From Anopheles merus (Eukaryota; Arthropoda; Insecta; Diptera; Culicidae), in the NCBI RefSeq assembly GCF_017562075.2, contig NC_054085.1, positions 18,833,222-18,897,221 on the forward strand: 64,000 nt of DNA, written 5' to 3'. This document shows positions 59,451 through 64,000 of the stretch, piece by piece. Below the pieces are notes generated by a model. The model was given only the letters and a program-made list of their open reading frames with translations, was not told the DNA's origin and did not search any database. Each line of letters starts with the position of its first letter. Within the stretch, counting starts at the first letter, position 1. Made by a program: the position numbers and the translations under genes.

Positions 59451-60399
59451 CATCACGAGCAAGACATGGGAAAAAGTGTCAAAGATGGCCATTTTGTTTA
59501 CAAGGGCTAACTTTTTCCCGTCCGCCGTCCGATTCTCCGATGCGATGGAACGGAATCTTTCCTCTGTTTTTTTTTGTTGTTGTTGCTGTTGTTGGCTGGG
59601 TTGGGGTTTGTACATCTTCATGTTTCTTCGACTTCTCCTCACCGCAGCAAATCACCTTTCCAGCATGATGGGTTGAATGTGTGTGTGTGTGTGTGCGTTT
59701 TTTTGTCTTCCCACTGCGGTGGAAAATGATACGAAAATCGATAGGGAAATGATGGACGCAACAACAAAAAAATAGAACCATGCTGCCGCTCGCTCTGCGC
59801 TACCAAAATGAGTTCACAAAATTAAGCAAAAAAAAAAGAAACAACAGATCAGTTAACTCTCTTTGCAACCATTCTCCGCATCTCTTGCGGTATCCTTTTT
59901 TTCTATTTTTTGCATCCCTTGACGTAAAGGTAAATAGTTTGTTGGGCTCGTCCCTGTTTCTTGAATGGCGAATGATGCCTAGCGTACTTTGCGGAGAGAG
60001 TACACAGCGCGTAGAATGGAAAGTACGCAGCCACAACAAAATACATACCAAAAAAAAAAAACAGCCCCGTTTTGCTTGCGGTTTCCCCAGCAGTGCGGTG
60101 CGCAATCGAAAATAATGTGTTTATTTTAACGGAAACGTGTCATATTTTTCGTGCCCTAATGCTGCTAAATGTTCCAGTTAATCCCAAAGCCCCGTAACAG
60201 GATGCTAACGAGGCTATGCTGCTCCGCGCTCTGTTTGTTGTACCTCGCGGGACAGGAACTCGCTGGCCAGCTCACGCCAGGAGTGAGAAATTCCACTATA
60301 ATAAAATGCGATAATTTATCTGCAAACATTACCCTAAGCTCGTAAAATATCGCTCGCAACGGGTCAAGTGGCTTTGCTGCTCTGTGTGCTGTTACTCTG

Positions 60400-60535
60400 T
60401 TACGGGAAGAAGCGGGCAGAGCTCGTTAAAAGCGTGTACTTTTGGAGCTCTAGTTTAGTGGGGTTTTGTGCCCAAAAATTATTCAAAGTGAGTGAGTTCA
60501 AGTGTGCCGAGGAAAGTGAGCACAAGTGAAGGTTT
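60400..60535 (+). promoter_or_regulatory. GTG-rich, 5'-UTR-like stretch
   Basis: The sequence around 60486-60530 (AAAGTGAGTGAG, TTCAAGTGTG, GAAAGTGAGCACAAGTGAAGG) has the repeated AAGTG words typical of dipteran 5' leaders in plus orientation. No coding exon is identified downstream. Confidence 0.15.
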
Positions 60536-61407
60536 TTTTTTTTTCTCCCCCGCGGAATGTAATTATACAATAAAAACGTGGAGCTGTCTACCGCACCGCA
60601 CGACGTTGCACCGTAAACGCTAATTTGTACTTCGTCGCGGCATAGCAAATCAATTGAATGAAAGTGATAGGTGGGAAGGTGTGGATGCTGGGCATGCAAT
60701 TACCACCCCTCGGTGAGCGGGCTTCGTTCGTTGCGTGCCAATGCCGGGCCTGCCCAGAGTTTTCCCAGCTTTCACAATGCCCGAACGGTTGTCATCAACC
60801 ACATTTCAGCCCCAACGATTGTGCTCGGGGAAAAAAGACACACACGAACCTTTCACTTTTGCCTCTGGAGGCTCTCTCGGTGGCTGTGTGTGTAGCTGCT
60901 TGTATTAGACGCTTTTACGCTGCCAGCAGGCTTCGGCGTATTAGCGGTACAGCTAGCGGTGGTTCTTAAAATTCAACCACATTTCACTGGAACTGATTTA
61001 ATAGACGAAAAGAAGAAGCAAAGCAGGAAAATGGTGGCGAAATAATTTTGGTTGTTTAGAGCAGCACCGCGAGGTGGACAACTAAAATTTATGCATACAC
61101 ACACAACAAAAAGTTCCACACTGAAGGTTAAAGCATCAAAACGCATAAAAATGTAATTTTCATGTGCGAATGAAGATTGCGCTCGTAAAGTGTGAGGCTT
61201 AAAAAGTCGCGCACACACACAAAGTCGTGCGGTTTTTTGATCGCGAAAAGCATCTGTTGTGTATGTTGCACCATGGCAACTAAACAAACATCCTGCACAT
61301 AATCGCAGCCAGCCCGAGCACCACAGCACATCAAAGCCAGCGTAGAGTTTTGTGGTGCTGCTGCTGCTGCTGTTGGCCATGTTAATCTCCAGCACCTTCT
61401 ATTACCA

Positions 61408-61614
61408 ATGGGAGAGATGGGAGAAGAAAAAAGAAAACGCCTCCGAGAAAGCCCTCCTCCTCTCCCCGCACAAAGGCACGGACGCAAGGGTGTATTAGCA
61501 GTAAAACATCTCAAACTCCTCACTTCAAAGTCAAATTCAAAGCAAGAAGAAACAGCGGCAGGACAAAGGGGGGACGGAACCGAAAAGGTTGAACAAGAAA
61601 AACAGTTAGCATAA
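61408..61614 (+). CDS. possible short ORF, 68 codons, highly charged
   Basis: ATG at 61408 in a good insect context (ACCAATGGG) opens a Lys/Arg/Glu-rich frame (MGEMGEEKRKRLRE and onward) that ends with TAA at 61612-61614. It lies in an A/G-rich strand, so the charge may only reflect composition. It could be an upstream ORF within a leader. No domain. Confidence 0.15.
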   Translation: MGEMGEEKRKRLRESPPPLPAQRHGRKGVLAVKHLKLLTSKSNSKQEETAAGQRGDGTEKVEQEKQLA

Positions 61615-61966
61615 ACGCTGGGTCGGCCACATCCTAGGGAAGAATGGGGAGACGAAAAACGAACGAAACATTGTCTTGTATGGGTCAAGTGCGAAAAGAC
61701 CGATTTGAAAATTAGAAAGAAAGAGCAAGAGAGCGACCAGAAAAGGGGAGGATTTCGAAGAAAACAGCCAAGTTCCCTGGCTTAAGTATTTGTGCGGGGG
61801 CCACCAAGCAAAGCCCGTTTCAGATAGGTGAAGGTAAAACTAAGCTATCTCCGCGCGCTCCCCAAGGGGCAGATGAGAAACTAAATGGATTGGCTGTGCA
61901 GAGAAAGGAAGCAAGAAAGGCGGGTGGAAACTATTAGCAGAAGGGGTTGGTTTGTGCTAGTGGGGA

Positions 61967-61978
61967 GGGGGGGGGGGG
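61967..61978. repeat. poly-G run, 12 bases
   Basis: Uninterrupted G homopolymer. Confidence 0.9.
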
Positions 61979-62502
61979 TGTTGTGGGAATGTATCGAAAA
62001 CTTTTCCTAGAAATCCGCTGACCGATCCGCTGGACGACGATGGAGAGCGTAAGGAAAAATACCTTTGTGGAAGATAAATCTTTGCCCCATCGATACACAG
62101 CCAACTCATTCCACTAGTCGTACGTGAGTCCCAGCTGCACTCGCCAAAGCTGCTGCGGGACGCAAGCAATGAGACAGAAAGGGACAGGCACCACAACAGG
62201 CCAAACAAATCTTCCCAAACCGTTCGTGCCCAGTGCACGGATCGACAAAATGCGGATTGCTTTGTTTCCACCATTCCCGTAGGCGCCCAAGCAGCAGCAG
62301 GGCACCGTAAGTACACAAACACAACTTCCCTTCACACTCACTGTGTGTGTGAGTGTGTGTTTGTGTGTTTGTGTGCAACATTTTCCTATTCTCTCTTGGT
62401 ACGCCTCGGTGTGTGAGTGGAGTAATGGGATAAACGCAGGGATAAACGCAAACGCGTTCGCGGATCGAAGTTTTATCCGTACCACATTCCCTTTTGGGGT
62501 GC

Positions 62503-62519
62503 GAGAGAGAGAGAGAGAG
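62503..62519. repeat. (GA)n tract
   Basis: Eight GA units. Nearby at 62340-62372 is an interrupted TG run. Confidence 0.9.
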
Positions 62520-62755
62520 CAAACTATCCTACTCATCTCGCTGTGATGCTGTGTGTGGCTGAGTCTCTTCCCGTACACTGTGTATTGGTGTGTTGGGTGT
62601 TGGTGCACGGTTTCCCGTACCGTTCGGGGTTGTAGCGTTTAGGCCTTAGCCCCGAACAAAAACAACCACACACACACATACACACACGTAAAACCACTGG
62701 AAGAAAGAAACACACAAAATCGGCCTGTTTTGCGACGACTAGAACGCGTTTTTTA

Positions 62756-62965
62756 TTAAGGCGAGAGAATCTCGTCCACTGTGCTCTCTCTCTCTCTGTG
62801 TCGTGCGCGTCGCTTGCTCTCAACGGTGCGTTGATCAACCTCTCGCATCTCTTTCGCACACACGATGCTGCTTTGCAGTCTTGCTCTCTCTCTCCCTCGC
62901 TCTCTCACTCTTACTCTCCAGCTTATTCTCGCACGTCGAGAGAAGCAGCTTTTCATCTCCAGGTT
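62756..62965. promoter_or_regulatory. CTCT/GAGA-rich, promoter-like block
   Basis: Contains CT tracts at 62783-62797 and 62884-62894, further CTCTCACTCTTACTCTCC text and isolated GAGAGAA words within about 200 bases, in CpG-containing DNA. In Diptera such clusters often mark GAGA-factor-bound promoters or Polycomb response elements. No TATA box is seen and orientation is undetermined. Confidence 0.25.
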
Positions 62966-63049
62966 TGCTGGAAGCTGCCTGGACGCTTCACGCTGTTCGC
63001 ATCAACCATCCCGAGCGCACCAGCGCTTTGTTTCGGCCTTTTTTCCATT

Positions 63050-63071
63050 CACCACCACCACCACCACCACC
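63050..63071. repeat. (CCA)n trinucleotide repeat
   Basis: Seven ACC/CCA units. Confidence 0.9.
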
Positions 63072-63079
63072 TGGGGATT

Positions 63080-64000
63080 TCTCTTCCCTTCGTTAGCGCG
63101 CACAGCCCAATTTCCGTGGCTTGCAAGTAAAGGAAACCTTGGGCCTTTGCTTTGGGACGCCGCACGCAAACCTTGGCAACGCTGCACGCCGTGTAGGATG
63201 AAAGCGGAAAGAGGAGAGGGCCTAGGGTTGTTACAGTGGAAGGAGAGAGAGAGAGAGATAAATCGCTGCACTCGCATGCGAAGAATGGCCAAAAAGGGAA
63301 GAGCCGAGGATGGAAAGCAAGAACCACCACCAACCCCGGGGCACCGAAAGGCAGGCACGAAGCGAAAGGTCCAGGAAAGCGCTGGTGTGTGTGGTACCAC
63401 CAAAACCTGTGTGGAGTGCCTGTGGCCGTCCCTATAATGGGGGGGGGGGAAGGTGAGGCTGGGTGAGGTGGTAAAAGAGCATTCTCGAGCCACGGGAAGG
63501 GGCACAGCCCAAGGAATGATCGCGGGAGTTTTGGGAAGCAACGATCAACAAAGCAAAGCGCTAGAGCGAGAGAGGCGGACACTGCGCGAGCGTTTGAAGG
63601 CTTCTCAGCTCGGTGCTTGCGCGATCGAAGAAAGTGCCCGGCCGCCTCCTGGGATCGGAAAGAGATCAAGCCATGATGATGATGATCGCGGGCTATGTGT
63701 GATCGTTGGTAGGAAAGTGTGGTGGCACACAGCGACGGGGGAGGGAAAACACCCGTTTTCAAGTGGCCCAGCCAACAAAATACTCTCGTGGAGCTTTTTT
63801 CTCGTCTTCTGTTTCGCTTTTGTGCCGCTGCTTCGTGCTAACCGTGGTTCGGAATGTGTTGGGTGTGTGTGTGTGTGTGCGCTGGATGATGCGCATTCTG
63901 ACCCGTTCGATGCCGAATGGAGCAATTTCAACAGTCACTTCGAAGGTTTTTTTTCCATTTCCACTCCAGCACTTCACACCCTTCCTCGGTGCTTATATTG
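63080..64000. other. unique sequence at the window end, no gene recognised
   Basis: Purine-rich on the plus strand at 63200-63420, with a GA tract at 63243-63258 and a TG run near 63863-63880. Several 70-240-codon frames on both strands mirror each other, and none is supported by start or splice signals. Confidence 0.4.

Overview
This looks like 64 kb of eukaryotic, most likely dipteran and probably Anopheles-type mosquito DNA. The reasons are circumstantial. It is dominated by (CA)n/(TG)n and (GA)n/(CT)n microsatellites, CAG/TTC/ACG trinucleotide runs and short AT-rich islands holding small non-autonomous transposons. It has A-rich or GTG-rich leader-like stretches of the kind seen in fly and mosquito 5' UTRs, and no bacterial gene organisation. 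I recognised no protein family, rRNA, tRNA, snRNA or CRISPR array. The window reads as intergenic and/or intronic DNA.

Layout. 1-10.7 kb: moderately GC-rich unique sequence with microsatellites. 10.7-12.1 kb: AT-rich island holding a TA-flanked, mariner-like MITE (11395-11800). 12.1-16.2 kb: unique sequence with a long (TG)n. 16208-16507: first copy of a hAT-like MITE with a GGAGTC/GACTCC minisatellite inside. 16.5-26.2 kb: unique sequence and AT-rich islands (16.5-17.0, 22.0-24.6, 25.8-26.2 kb). 26211-26811: second, inverted and longer copy of that hAT-like MITE. 26.8-29.6 kb: purine/A-rich, leader-like on the plus strand. 29.6-45.3 kb: unique sequence with AT islands (33.9-35.0, 39.2-39.7, 41.5-42.4 kb). 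45.3-46.7 kb: AT-rich island with a diverged direct duplication and a third MITE-like element. 46.7-56.3 kb: the stretch with most protein-like reading frames, mainly on the minus strand, interrupted by the longest (CA)n of the window and a repeat-rich AT island at 54.1-55.2 kb. 57-63.3 kb: dense GAGA/CTCT tracts and leader-like GTG-rich sequence, which could be a promoter or cis-regulatory region.

Coding content is uncertain. Stop-poor DNA of about 50 percent GC gives many reading frames of 60-200 codons by chance, often open on both strands at once. I list only those with balanced amino-acid composition, a plausible start or splice signal, or an informative frame break, at low confidence. 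None has an assignable function. The best-supported features are the mobile elements, whose terminal inverted repeats, target-site duplications and internal repeats are directly visible.
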